In this document: one piece after another, positions 1 through 6,516 of the stretch | Layout of the letters: the number at the start of each line of letters is the position of its first letter | How positions within the stretch are numbered: the first letter of the stretch is position 1 | From: Nitriliruptorales bacterium | GTDB lineage: Bacteria; Actinomycetota; Nitriliruptoria; Nitriliruptorales; Nitriliruptoraceae | Direction of reading: 5' to 3' | Assembly (NCBI GenBank): GCA_030835875.1 | Contig: JAURQY010000051.1 | Location: 1 to 12,596 of the forward strand | Length of the DNA: 12,596 nucleotides | Translations under genes and position numbers: made by a program | The notes under the pieces: model-generated | What the model saw: the letters and a program-made list of their open reading frames with translations, nothing else | Told to the model about the DNA's origin: nothing | Databases searched by the model: none

Positions 1-108
1 GCCGGCTCCTGTGACGCCGCCGCCGATCACCAGGATGTCCTGCGTCTCCGCGCTCATCCTTGCGAGCGCCGCTCGCCGGTAGTCCGGGTCCATCGCGACC
101 GGTCGCAC
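1..108 (-). CDS. glpD: Glycerol-3-phosphate dehydrogenase, N-terminal fragment (partial)
   Basis: Only the first 36 codons are present; the gene runs off the left edge. The fragment carries an N-terminal FAD-binding dinucleotide fold: hydrophobic strand DILVIGGG followed by VTGAG, giving the GxGxxG-like loop at about residues 28-35. It is preceded by an RRAALARMSAE segment, as is usual just before the Rossmann loop in GlpD. The family oxidises glycerol 3-phosphate to dihydroxyacetone phosphate at the membrane, using FAD and passing electrons to quinone. I chose the GTG at 108 because AGGAGG (115-120) lies 6 bp upstream; ATG codons at 93 and 57 are in the same frame but lack a well-placed Shine-Dalgarno. 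The rhomboid gene lies 60 bp upstream on the same strand, so co-transcription is possible. Another FAD-dependent oxidoreductase remains possible because most of the protein is outside the window. Confidence 0.72.
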   Translation of the reverse strand, partial: MRPVAMDPDYRRAALARMSAETQDILVIGGGVTGAG

Positions 109-155
109 CACAGTCCTCCTCGGCCCCCACGGGCCCCCGGCGTCGCCTCTGAGGG

Positions 156-171
156 TGACGGTACGCCGTCA
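156..171 (-). terminator. Small perfect hairpin at the rhomboid stop codon
   Basis: TGACGG and CCGTCA form a perfect 6-bp stem around a 4-base loop, and the stop codon of the rhomboid gene lies within it. There is no T-run on the minus-strand side, so it is not a classic intrinsic terminator. It sits in the 60-bp gap before glpD and could slow transcription, protect the mRNA end, or mean nothing. Confidence 0.22.
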
Positions 172-1083
172 GCCGCCGAGTGCGCGCAGGAGCCCGCCGG
201 CCAGGAGGCTCGCGGCGACGACGAGCGCGAGGGCGACGGCGCCGGTCCGCGTGGCGTCGCCACGGGCCGTGCGATCGCGGTCCACGGCGGTCCCCACCCC
301 GCCTACGGCCCACACGGGCGAGCGGATGGTCAGCGCCGCTGCGGCACCGCCGAGCAGTCCGCCCACGTGTCCCCCCACCGAGATGCTCGGGATGACGAAG
401 GTGAGGATGAGGTTGAGGACGACGAGGCCCCCGACGGTCGAACCCTCGGCCGTCGCCCACGGGTCGAGCCCGCGGCGGCGCAGGAGGACGAGGACGGCAC
501 CCATCAGTCCGAAGACCGCGCCGCTCGCACCGACGGTGACGCTGAACGGACCCGCGCCGAGGAGGGTCGCCGCGGCAGGGATCGTGCCGATGGGCGTCGC
601 GACGACCAGCCACGAGAGCGCGACGACGCCGAGTCCACCTCCCGCCGTGCCGCTCACGACCAAGCCGAGGAAGGTCGGGCCGCCGAGCCGCGGCTCGAGG
701 AGCTGGCCGAGCCGCCACAGCAGGAGCCCGTTGAAGGCGAGGTGGAAGAGACCGCCGTGCAGCAGCGCGCTCGTCAGCAGGCGCCACCACTCGCCACTGC
801 CGACGAGGACGGGGACGAGCCCGAAGGTCCGGATGTCGACCGCCCCGGTCCTCCCGAGCAGTGCGACCAGCACGATGAGTCCGACCAGGGCGCGTGTCAC
901 CGTCGGCGTCGGGACCGGATCGCCGAGGCGTCGTACCGGCGCGGCATCGCGCGTGCAGTCGACGCACTGGTAGCCGACCGGCGCCTCGACGAGGTCCTCG
1001 ATGCACGAGGGTCGTCCGCACCTGGCGCAGACGGTGACGGCCGGGCGGTCGGGATGACGTACGCACGCGCGCGGTTCGTCCAT
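169..1083 (-). CDS. Rhomboid family intramembrane serine protease with N-terminal zinc finger
   Basis: This 304-residue protein has two parts. Residues 7-43 hold a B-box-like zinc finger (Cys7, His10, Cys19, Cys22, Cys27, Cys40, Cys43). From about residue 62 the protein is a multi-span membrane domain. The rhomboid signatures are present: the H109-x4-H114-x3-N118 segment, the catalytic serine in GASGAVFG (Ser187), and the partner histidine in GGHVGG (His239). A last hydrophobic span lies at about 281-298. Rhomboids cleave substrate transmembrane helices within the membrane; the zinc finger should face the cytoplasm. The ATG lacks a properly spaced Shine-Dalgarno, but TACGTT (1095-1090) ends six bases before it, which fits a leaderless mRNA. 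glpD follows 60 bp downstream on the same strand. The family call is firm; the substrate is unknown. Confidence 0.95.
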   Translation of the reverse strand: MDEPRACVRHPDRPAVTVCARCGRPSCIEDLVEAPVGYQCVDCTRDAAPVRRLGDPVPTPTVTRALVGLIVLVALLGRTGAVDIRTFGLVPVLVGSGEWWRLLTSALLHGGLFHLAFNGLLLWRLGQLLEPRLGGPTFLGLVVSGTAGGGLGVVALSWLVVATPIGTIPAAATLLGAGPFSVTVGASGAVFGLMGAVLVLLRRRGLDPWATAEGSTVGGLVVLNLILTFVIPSISVGGHVGGLLGGAAAALTIRSPVWAVGGVGTAVDRDRTARGDATRTGAVALALVVAASLLAGGLLRALGG

Positions 1084-1089
1084 CCCCTG

Positions 1090-1095
1090 AACGTA
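1090..1095 (-). promoter_or_regulatory. Putative -10 box for a leaderless rhomboid transcript
   Basis: TACGTT on the minus strand matches the actinobacterial TAnnnT -10 pattern. It ends six bases before the rhomboid ATG, so transcription would start at or next to the A of the ATG. I see no convincing -35. Confidence 0.4.
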
Positions 1096-1119
1096 TCGGT
1101 GGCCTCACGACCGACCGAC

Positions 1120-1131
1120 TAGCGTTAGGTT
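1120..1131 (+). promoter_or_regulatory. Putative -10 region for the peroxiredoxin-guaB operon
   Basis: Two adjacent hexamers, TAGCGT (1120-1125) and TAGGTT (1126-1131), both fit TAnnnT. Use of the second would start the mRNA near 1138 and leave an 18-base leader that contains the GGAG ribosome site (1146-1149) of the peroxiredoxin gene. No clear -35 is visible. Confidence 0.4.
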
Positions 1132-1155
1132 CCCACGACCCCTCCGGAGCTCGAC

Positions 1156-1626
1156 ATGGCCCTCTCCGTCGGTGACGAAGCCCCTGACTTCACCCTCAAC
1201 GACCAGACGCGCACACCCGTGACGCTCTCTGACTTCCGGGGGAGCAAGCACGTGCTCCTCGTCTTCTACCCGCTGGCGTTCTCCGGCGTCTGCACCGGTG
1301 AGCTCTGCACGCTGCGCGACTCGATCGACAGCTTCCGCTCCGACGAGGTCGAGACGCTCGCGATCTCCGTGGACTCGAGCGCTGCGACCGCCGCGTTCGC
1401 CGCCAAGGAGGGCTACGCGTTCCCGCTCCTCAGCGACTTCTGGCCGCACGGTGCGGTGGCCGAGCAGTACGGAGTGTTCGACTCCCGGTCGGGACTCGCG
1501 CTCCGCGGCACGTTCCTCGCCGACAAGCAGGGGGTCATCAGCTTCGCCGAGACGAACGCGATCCCCGACGCGCGCGACCAGCAGCGCTGGCGTTCCGCGC
1601 TCGCCGAGCTCGGCGTCGCGGTCTGA
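1156..1626 (+). CDS. AhpE-like peroxiredoxin (AhpC/TSA family)
   Basis: This 156-residue thioredoxin-fold protein should reduce hydrogen peroxide, organic hydroperoxides or peroxynitrite in the cytoplasm. Conserved pieces include DFTLNDQ near the start, the active-site loop PLAFSGVC with peroxidatic Cys46 (serine replaces the usual threonine), SDFWPHGAVAEQYGVF at about 93-108, and Arg117 in LRGTF. These segments closely follow mycobacterial AhpE. Unlike AhpE as I recall it, which is a 1-Cys enzyme, there is a second cysteine at 51. A five-residue spacing is the one used by some BCP/PrxQ proteins to form an internal disulfide. GGAG at 1146-1149 is 6 bp before the ATG. The stop codon is 2 bp before the guaB start, indicating one operon. 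The family call is firm; 1-Cys versus atypical 2-Cys is open. Confidence 0.94.
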   Translation: MALSVGDEAPDFTLNDQTRTPVTLSDFRGSKHVLLVFYPLAFSGVCTGELCTLRDSIDSFRSDEVETLAISVDSSAATAAFAAKEGYAFPLLSDFWPHGAVAEQYGVFDSRSGLALRGTFLADKQGVISFAETNAIPDARDQQRWRSALAELGVAV

Positions 1627-1628
1627 CG

Positions 1629-3116
1629 GTGACATTCCCCGAGGCGCTCAGCTACGACGACGTCCTCCTCCTTCCTGGACCGTCGTCGGTCCTCCCGCGC
1701 GATGTCGACGTCACGGCGCGGCTCCACGACACGGTCCGGCTCGAGATCCCGATCCTGTCCGCCGCGATGGACCGGGTGACCGAGGCCGAGATGGCCGTGG
1801 CGATCGCACGCCAGGGTGGCCTCGGCATCGTCCACAAGAACGCGACCGTCGAGCAGCAGGCGTCGATGGTCGAGTCGGTCAAGCGGTCGGAGTCCGGGTT
1901 CATCACGGAGCCCGTCATCCTGCGCCCCGGCGACACGGTCGGACGAGCCCACGAGCTCATGGAGCGCTACCGCGTCTCCGGCTTCCCGGTCGTCGATGAT
2001 GCCGGTCGCCTCGTCGGCATCATCACGAACCGGGACCTGCGCCTCGATGCGCCGGCCATGTCGCGTGTCGACGAGCACATGACCTCCGAGGGGCTCATCA
2101 CCGGGGCTCGAGGGACGACCCTCGAGGACGCGCGCGACCTCATGCAGCAGCATCGCGTCGAGAAGCTGCCCATCGTCGACGACGCTGGTGCGCTGGTGGG
2201 CATGTTCACGTTCAAGGACATCGAGAAGGTCCGTCGGTACCCGAACTCGGCGAAGGATGCTCGGGGACGACTGCTGTGCGGCGCCGCGGTCGGGGCGAGC
2301 GCGGACGGCGAGGAGCGTGCGGCTGCGCTCGTCGCTGCCGGGGCTGACCTGCTGTCGATCGACTCCGCGCACGGACACTCGCAGGGGGTGCTCGACTTCG
2401 CGCGACGTCTCAAGAGCCAGCATCCCGACGTCGCGCTGATGGTCGGCAACGTCGCGACAGGGGATGCGGTCCGCGCCTGCGCCGATCACGGCGCGGACGT
2501 CGTGAAGGTCGGCGTCGGGCCGGGCTCCATCTGCACGACACGTGTCGTGACCGGCGTCGGTGTGCCGCAGTTCACCGCGGTGATGGAGGCGGCGAAGGTC
2601 GGTCGCGAGATCGGCGTGCCCGTCATCGCCGACGGTGGCCTTCGCAGCTCGGGTGACATCGTCAAGGCGCTCGCCATCGGCGCGACCGCGGTGATGATCG
2701 GCAACCTGCTCGCCGGGACCGACGAGTCCCCGGGCGACCTCGTCCTGGTCGGTGGCCGGCGCTACAAGGAGTACCGAGGCATGGGGTCCATCGACGCCAT
2801 GCGCGACGGCTCCGCTGACCGCTACTTCCAGGGCGACCGGATCGGCGCGCGCGCGCAGGGACCGTCCGGCGTGAAGCTCGTCCCGGAGGGCGTCTCCGGC
2901 CTGCTGCCGTACCGCGGCGGCGTGTCGGAGGTCACGGACCAGCTGGTGGGTGGTCTCCGCTCGGGGATGGGCTACGTCGGCGCACCCGACCTCGACGGCC
3001 TGCACGAGCGCGCGCGGTTCGTGCGCCAGACCGCTGCCGGGACCCGGGAGTCGCACGTGCATGACCTCGAGGTCGTGCACGAGGCGCCGAACTACCAGGT
3101 GCCAGGCGCGCGCTGA
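1629..3116 (+). CDS. guaB: IMP dehydrogenase with two CBS domains
   Basis: This 495-residue, full-length IMP dehydrogenase oxidises IMP to XMP with NAD+, the committed step towards GTP. The N-terminus LSYDDVLLLPGPS is typical. The TIM barrel is interrupted by a CBS pair (about residues 95-145 and 150-203) that binds purine nucleotides in this family and tunes activity. The catalytic loop GVGPGSICTTR places the nucleophile at Cys302; IADGG lies at 333-337; the mobile flap carries the Arg398-Tyr399 pair (RYFQG) that activates water. Translation begins at a GTG 2 bp after the peroxiredoxin stop. There is no good Shine-Dalgarno, so ribosomes probably re-initiate from the upstream gene. The 3' end overlaps the convergent HAD gene by 25 bp. 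The assignment is secure. Confidence 0.98.
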   Translation: MTFPEALSYDDVLLLPGPSSVLPRDVDVTARLHDTVRLEIPILSAAMDRVTEAEMAVAIARQGGLGIVHKNATVEQQASMVESVKRSESGFITEPVILRPGDTVGRAHELMERYRVSGFPVVDDAGRLVGIITNRDLRLDAPAMSRVDEHMTSEGLITGARGTTLEDARDLMQQHRVEKLPIVDDAGALVGMFTFKDIEKVRRYPNSAKDARGRLLCGAAVGASADGEERAAALVAAGADLLSIDSAHGHSQGVLDFARRLKSQHPDVALMVGNVATGDAVRACADHGADVVKVGVGPGSICTTRVVTGVGVPQFTAVMEAAKVGREIGVPVIADGGLRSSGDIVKALAIGATAVMIGNLLAGTDESPGDLVLVGGRRYKEYRGMGSIDAMRDGSADRYFQGDRIGARAQGPSGVKLVPEGVSGLLPYRGGVSEVTDQLVGGLRSGMGYVGAPDLDGLHERARFVRQTAAGTRESHVHDLEVVHEAPNYQVPGAR

Positions 3117-4018
3117 GCCGCAGGGTCGGCGCCGGACCCGACGAGCGCGGCCAGCGCCTCGAGGGCGGTGACGGTGCCCCCATCCTCGAAGCGCGGTGCG
3201 ACCAGGTGGGCGACGTCGCGGACGGATGCGCCCGCGTCTCCCATGGCGATCGCGGTCCCGACGCTCGCGAGCATCGGCAGGTCGTTCGTCTCGTCGCCGA
3301 TCGCGGCGACCTGTGCGGGGTGGAGGTCGACGGACGCCGCCGCCGCGAGCGCTCCTGTGCCCTTGTCCACGCCGCCGCGCGTCACGTTGACGTAGCGCAG
3401 CGCCGGTGTGGCCGGTGAGGCGGCAGGTCCTGCGGACAGCCCCACGTCGGTCGCGGCGCCGACCACCGCGTCGGCGGCCTCGGGACCGAAGCAGACGGCG
3501 ACCACCTTGACCGCGGGTCGCCCTGCGAGGTCCGCGACGGCGGTGATCCGGCCCGACGGTGGGTGCCGCAGCAGCTCGGCGTGGGGGCGGGCGCGCGGGT
3601 CGTCACGGTCCGCGAGGTAGGTGCGTCCGACGTAGACCTCGATGGAGAGATCGTCACGTGTGCGACCGAACGCGAGCATCGCCGTGACCTCGTCATCGTC
3701 CAGTCCGAGCACGACCTGCTCGTTCCCATCCCCGTCGGCGACCACGGCGCCGTTGTGGAACACGTGCGGACCCGTGAAGGCCCCGGTCGCGAGCATCGCG
3801 TCGGACGCCGCCGCCATGCGGCCGGTCGCGAGTCCGACCTGGATCCCTGCTGCGGTCAGGCGTCCGACGGCGGCGAGGATCGGCGCGGACGGGACCGGTT
3901 CGTCGCGCACGAGCGTCCCGTCGACGTCGAGCAGAAGGAGCCGTGGCCGTGTGCCGGTCCACTCGGGGAACCGGCCGCCCGGTCCGAGGCCATCGGGGAC
4001 CGGGACGGGTGCTCGCAC
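3092..4018 (-). CDS. Cof-type HAD-family phosphatase
   Basis: This protein of about 308 residues has all four haloacid-dehalogenase motifs: DVDGTL (Asp31 nucleophile, Asp33 acid/base), ATGR at about 64-67, the lysine in GGVDKGTG (Lys219), and GDETNDLPML (Asp242, Asp246), which holds Mg2+. The NGA segment after motif II and the type IIB cap between motifs II and III place it with Cof/YidA-like phosphatases that act on sugar phosphates or other small phosphate esters. The substrate cannot be predicted. I chose the GTG at 4018 because TGGAG lies 5 bp before it; an ATG at 4033 and a GTG at 4054 extend the frame by 5 or 12 codons but lack a ribosome site. The last 25 bp overlap the end of guaB on the other strand. 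Confidence 0.9.
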   Translation of the reverse strand: MRAPVPVPDGLGPGGRFPEWTGTRPRLLLLDVDGTLVRDEPVPSAPILAAVGRLTAAGIQVGLATGRMAAASDAMLATGAFTGPHVFHNGAVVADGDGNEQVVLGLDDDEVTAMLAFGRTRDDLSIEVYVGRTYLADRDDPRARPHAELLRHPPSGRITAVADLAGRPAVKVVAVCFGPEAADAVVGAATDVGLSAGPAASPATPALRYVNVTRGGVDKGTGALAAAASVDLHPAQVAAIGDETNDLPMLASVGTAIAMGDAGASVRDVAHLVAPRFEDGGTVTALEALAALVGSGADPAAQRAPGTW

Positions 4019-4052
4019 GGTTGCTCCAGCCATCGGGGAGAGTGACCAGCGC

Positions 4053-4062
4053 ACTCTACGCT
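4053..4062. promoter_or_regulatory. Overlapping divergent -10 boxes (HAD gene / isomerase gene)
   Basis: TACGCT on the plus strand (4057-4062) and TAGAGT on the minus strand (4058-4053) both fit TAnnnT and overlap by two bases. The plus box would give a roughly 26-base leader with GAGGTGA ahead of the isomerase ATG. The minus box would give a leader of about 28 bases ending at the HAD GTG at 4018 with its own ribosome site. That is further support for that start. Confidence 0.38.
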
Positions 4063-4095
4063 CGACGCCGTGATGGTCCGGGACCGAGGTGACGC

Positions 4096-5667
4096 ATGGT
4101 GCACGACCACGACCACGAGCACGACGTCGAGGACCCCCGGACGCTGCTCGGCCCGTTGGTCGATGCGGTCATGGAACGTGAGGTCCGAAGCAGGCTCGAC
4201 CACGCCCGGCTGCGCGTGCGCGACACGACGCTCTGGCCGCCACCCGGGGACATCACCGAACCGTGGCTCGGATGGCTCGACTCCATCGCGCGCGCCGAGA
4301 CCCACCTCCGCAGGATGCGACCGCTCGTCGCGGACGTCGTCGCAGAGGGGGTCCAGGACGTCGTGCTCGTGGGGATGGGTGGATCGTCGCTGTTCCCGAT
4401 GGTGCTCGCCGGCGTGTGGGGGAGCGCACCCGAGCATCCTCGGCTCCACGTCCTCGACTCGACCGACCCGGCCGCCGTCGCGCGCGTCGAGACTGACATC
4501 GATTGGACACGTACGGTCGTCGTCGCCGCGTCGAAGTCGGGGACCACGGTCGAGACGCTCGCGCACCTCGACCGGTTCGTGTACCGCCTGACCGAGGCGC
4601 TCGAGGAGCGTGCGCCCTCGCGCGTCGTCGTCATCACCGATCCGGGGAGCGCGCTCGAACGGCGCGCCGTCAGCGAGGGCTTCCGCGCGGTCGTCCCGGG
4701 CGACGCCGACGTCGGTGGGCGCTACTCGGCGCTCTCACCCTTCGGCCTGCTCCCCGCGGCGCTCATCGGAGCCGACGTCGAGCGCATGCTCGTCCGCGCA
4801 CGCGAGGCCGCCGCCGCCTGGGTCGTCGACCCGTGGGTCGACGGCGGACCGTCGGCGATCGCCGCGCTGCTCGCCGCAGGTGTCGCAGCAGGACGTGATG
4901 CGCTCCACCTGATCGTCGACGGTCGCGCAGGCATGTTCGGCGCGTGGGTCGAGCAGCTCGTCGCCGAGTCCAGCGGGAAGGACGGGACGGGTGTCCTGCC
5001 GATCGTCGTACGGACTGCCGAGGACGTCGTGGCAGCCGACCGCGCGGTCGCCGTCATCGTCGGCGACGTCGAGGGCATCGACGAGCTGGTCGCACGTGAG
5101 GTCCCCACCCTTCGGATCCGGTGGGACGGTCCGGCAGCGCTCATGGCGGAGGCGACCCGCTGGATGCAGGCCGTGCCGCTCCTGTGCGCGCAGCTCGGGG
5201 TCGACCCCTTCGACCAGCCGGACGTGGCCGCTGCGAAGGCGGCGACCGCGGCCGCGCTCGCGGACGGGACCGAGCCGCCCGATGCGGTCACGATCGCCAG
5301 CATCGCGACGCAGCTGCGCGCTGCGGGATCGATCGCGCTCCTCGCCTACGTCGATCCCGGTGGGGCGGACGCAGCTCGGCTCGAGGCGCAGGCGCACGGC
5401 CTCGCCGAGCGGTTCGGTGTCCCGGTCAGCGTCGGGATCGGCCCTCGCTACCTCCACTCGACGGGCCAGCTCCACAAGGGTGGGCGCGCGGACGTCGCGC
5501 TGCTCCTCATCGTCGGCGACGACCCCGAGGACGTCCCTCTCCCGGGCCGAGGGCACGGGTTCGCACGGCTGAAGCGCGCGCAGGCTGCGGGGGACCTCGT
5601 CGCACTGCGCGCGGCGGGCCGCGTCGCGCACCGCATCGCGGCCGATGACCCTGATCTCATCGTGTGA
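4096..5667 (+). CDS. pgi: Glucose-6-phosphate isomerase, stand-alone form related to transaldolase/isomerase fusions
   Basis: This 523-residue double-SIS-domain protein should interconvert glucose 6-phosphate and fructose 6-phosphate. Visible motifs are VGMGGSSL (92-99), SKSGTTVET (147-155, phosphate loop), GGRYSALSPFGL (207-218, the isomerase signature core), AESSGKDG with the likely catalytic Glu291, and HSTGQLHKGG (454-463) with His460/Lys461. The last motif and the overall pattern resemble the C-terminal half of actinobacterial Tal-Pgi fusions more than the classical enterobacterial enzyme. No transaldolase domain is attached, and a proper ribosome site (GAGG 4086-4089, 6 bp before the ATG) shows the gene starts here. 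The N-terminus is an unusual run of alternating His and acidic residues (residues 3-10). Its 3' end stops 18 bp from the end of the convergent SDR gene. Enzyme class is confident; activity is inferred. Confidence 0.9.
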   Translation: MVHDHDHEHDVEDPRTLLGPLVDAVMEREVRSRLDHARLRVRDTTLWPPPGDITEPWLGWLDSIARAETHLRRMRPLVADVVAEGVQDVVLVGMGGSSLFPMVLAGVWGSAPEHPRLHVLDSTDPAAVARVETDIDWTRTVVVAASKSGTTVETLAHLDRFVYRLTEALEERAPSRVVVITDPGSALERRAVSEGFRAVVPGDADVGGRYSALSPFGLLPAALIGADVERMLVRAREAAAAWVVDPWVDGGPSAIAALLAAGVAAGRDALHLIVDGRAGMFGAWVEQLVAESSGKDGTGVLPIVVRTAEDVVAADRAVAVIVGDVEGIDELVAREVPTLRIRWDGPAALMAEATRWMQAVPLLCAQLGVDPFDQPDVAAAKAATAAALADGTEPPDAVTIASIATQLRAAGSIALLAYVDPGGADAARLEAQAHGLAERFGVPVSVGIGPRYLHSTGQLHKGGRADVALLLIVGDDPEDVPLPGRGHGFARLKRAQAAGDLVALRAAGRVAHRIAADDPDLIV

Positions 5668-5685
5668 TGCGGGCGGCGCGTCCGG

Positions 5686-6426
5686 TCAGCCGCGGGGCCG
5701 CGGGTGCGCCTGGCCGAGTCCACCGTCGACGCCGATCGTCTGCCCGGTCACCCAGGAGTTGCTCGGGTCCATGAGCCAGGCGACGAGGGACGCGACGTCC
5801 TCCGGTTCGCCGAGCCTCCCGAGCGCGTGCATGCGCCGGCTCGCCTCCGCCTGCGCCTCGTTGTCGACGAGGCGTGCCGTCATCCTCGCCCGTGTGAGCC
5901 CGGGTGCCACGGCGTTCACGCGGACCCCGTTCGCCCCGTAGGTCGCGGCGGCCGAGCGGACGAGGGCGATGATGCCGCCCTTCGCCGCAGCGATCGCCTC
6001 GTGGTTCGCGATCCCCGTCTGCGCGGCTGCGGACGAGGCGAGGACGATCGACCCGCCGGTGTCCCGCATGCGTGGTGCGGCGGCGCGAACGACCGCGAAC
6101 GCGGAGGTCAGGTTCGTCGCGATGACGTCGTCCCACTCCTCGGGGCTCGTGAGGTGTGCGGGCTTGAGCAGCAGCGACCCGACGAGGTTCGCGACCGCGT
6201 CGAGTCTCCCTTCCGCATCGGCCACCGTGTCGACCACGGCGCGGACGGCGGCGAGGTCCCGTGCGTCGAGCTCATGGACACCGGCTGCTCCGACCTCGCC
6301 GGCGAGCGTGTCGAGCATGGCCCGGTCGCGACCCGCGAGGTGGACGGTGTGGCCGGCGGAGGCGAGCAGCCGCGCGGTGGCCGTACCGGCGGCACCGGTC
6401 GCTCCGAGGATGAGGCTGACGGGCAT
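5686..6426 (-). CDS. SDR-family oxidoreductase lacking the catalytic tyrosine
   Basis: This 246-residue protein has the standard short-chain dehydrogenase layout: a glycine-rich nucleotide loop GATGAAG (8-14) with AGRDR after the second strand, Asn105 in the ATNLTSAF helix, Ser131/Ser132 at the end of the fifth strand, RVNAVAPG (169-176), and a C-terminal TGQTIGVDGG (228-237). The expected Tyr-x3-Lys is Ile145-x3-Lys149, within HEAIAAAKGG. I recall this variant pattern from a subset of SDR proteins, so it may be a subfamily trait and not a mutation. Without tyrosine, normal proton transfer is doubtful; a non-catalytic or altered-chemistry role is possible. AGGGAG sits 3 bp before the ATG. The second SDR gene lies 90 bp upstream on the same strand. 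Substrate unknown. Confidence 0.9.
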   Translation of the reverse strand: MPVSLILGATGAAGTATARLLASAGHTVHLAGRDRAMLDTLAGEVGAAGVHELDARDLAAVRAVVDTVADAEGRLDAVANLVGSLLLKPAHLTSPEEWDDVIATNLTSAFAVVRAAAPRMRDTGGSIVLASSAAAQTGIANHEAIAAAKGGIIALVRSAAATYGANGVRVNAVAPGLTRARMTARLVDNEAQAEASRRMHALGRLGEPEDVASLVAWLMDPSNSWVTGQTIGVDGGLGQAHPRPRG

Positions 6427-6487
6427 GTGCTCCCTCTCTGACGTGGGTCCGTCGGTGGTTCGGTGCCGCGGGCGTCGCAGACGGGCC

Positions 6488-6504
6488 GGCAGGTTCGCCC
6501 TGCC
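6488..6504 (-). other. Hairpin between the two SDR genes
   Basis: GGCAGG and CCTGCC form a 6-bp stem with a 5-base loop in the 90-bp gap between the two SDR genes. No T-run follows on the minus strand. It may be a weak terminator or mRNA-processing structure, or chance in GC-rich DNA. Confidence 0.2.
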
Positions 6505-6516
6505 CGCGTCCCGCGC

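Noticed and set aside
1413..3080. Long open frame (555 codons) on the minus strand across guaB
   Set aside because: It is antisense to a fully conserved guaB, has Arg/Asp/His-rich low-complexity composition and no recognisable motif. Long mirror frames are expected at this GC content.
5691..5702. CCGCGGGGCCGCGG-like palindromic run at the SDR 3' end as a terminator
   Set aside because: It is inside the coding sequence with no T-run; such GC palindromes are common by chance here.
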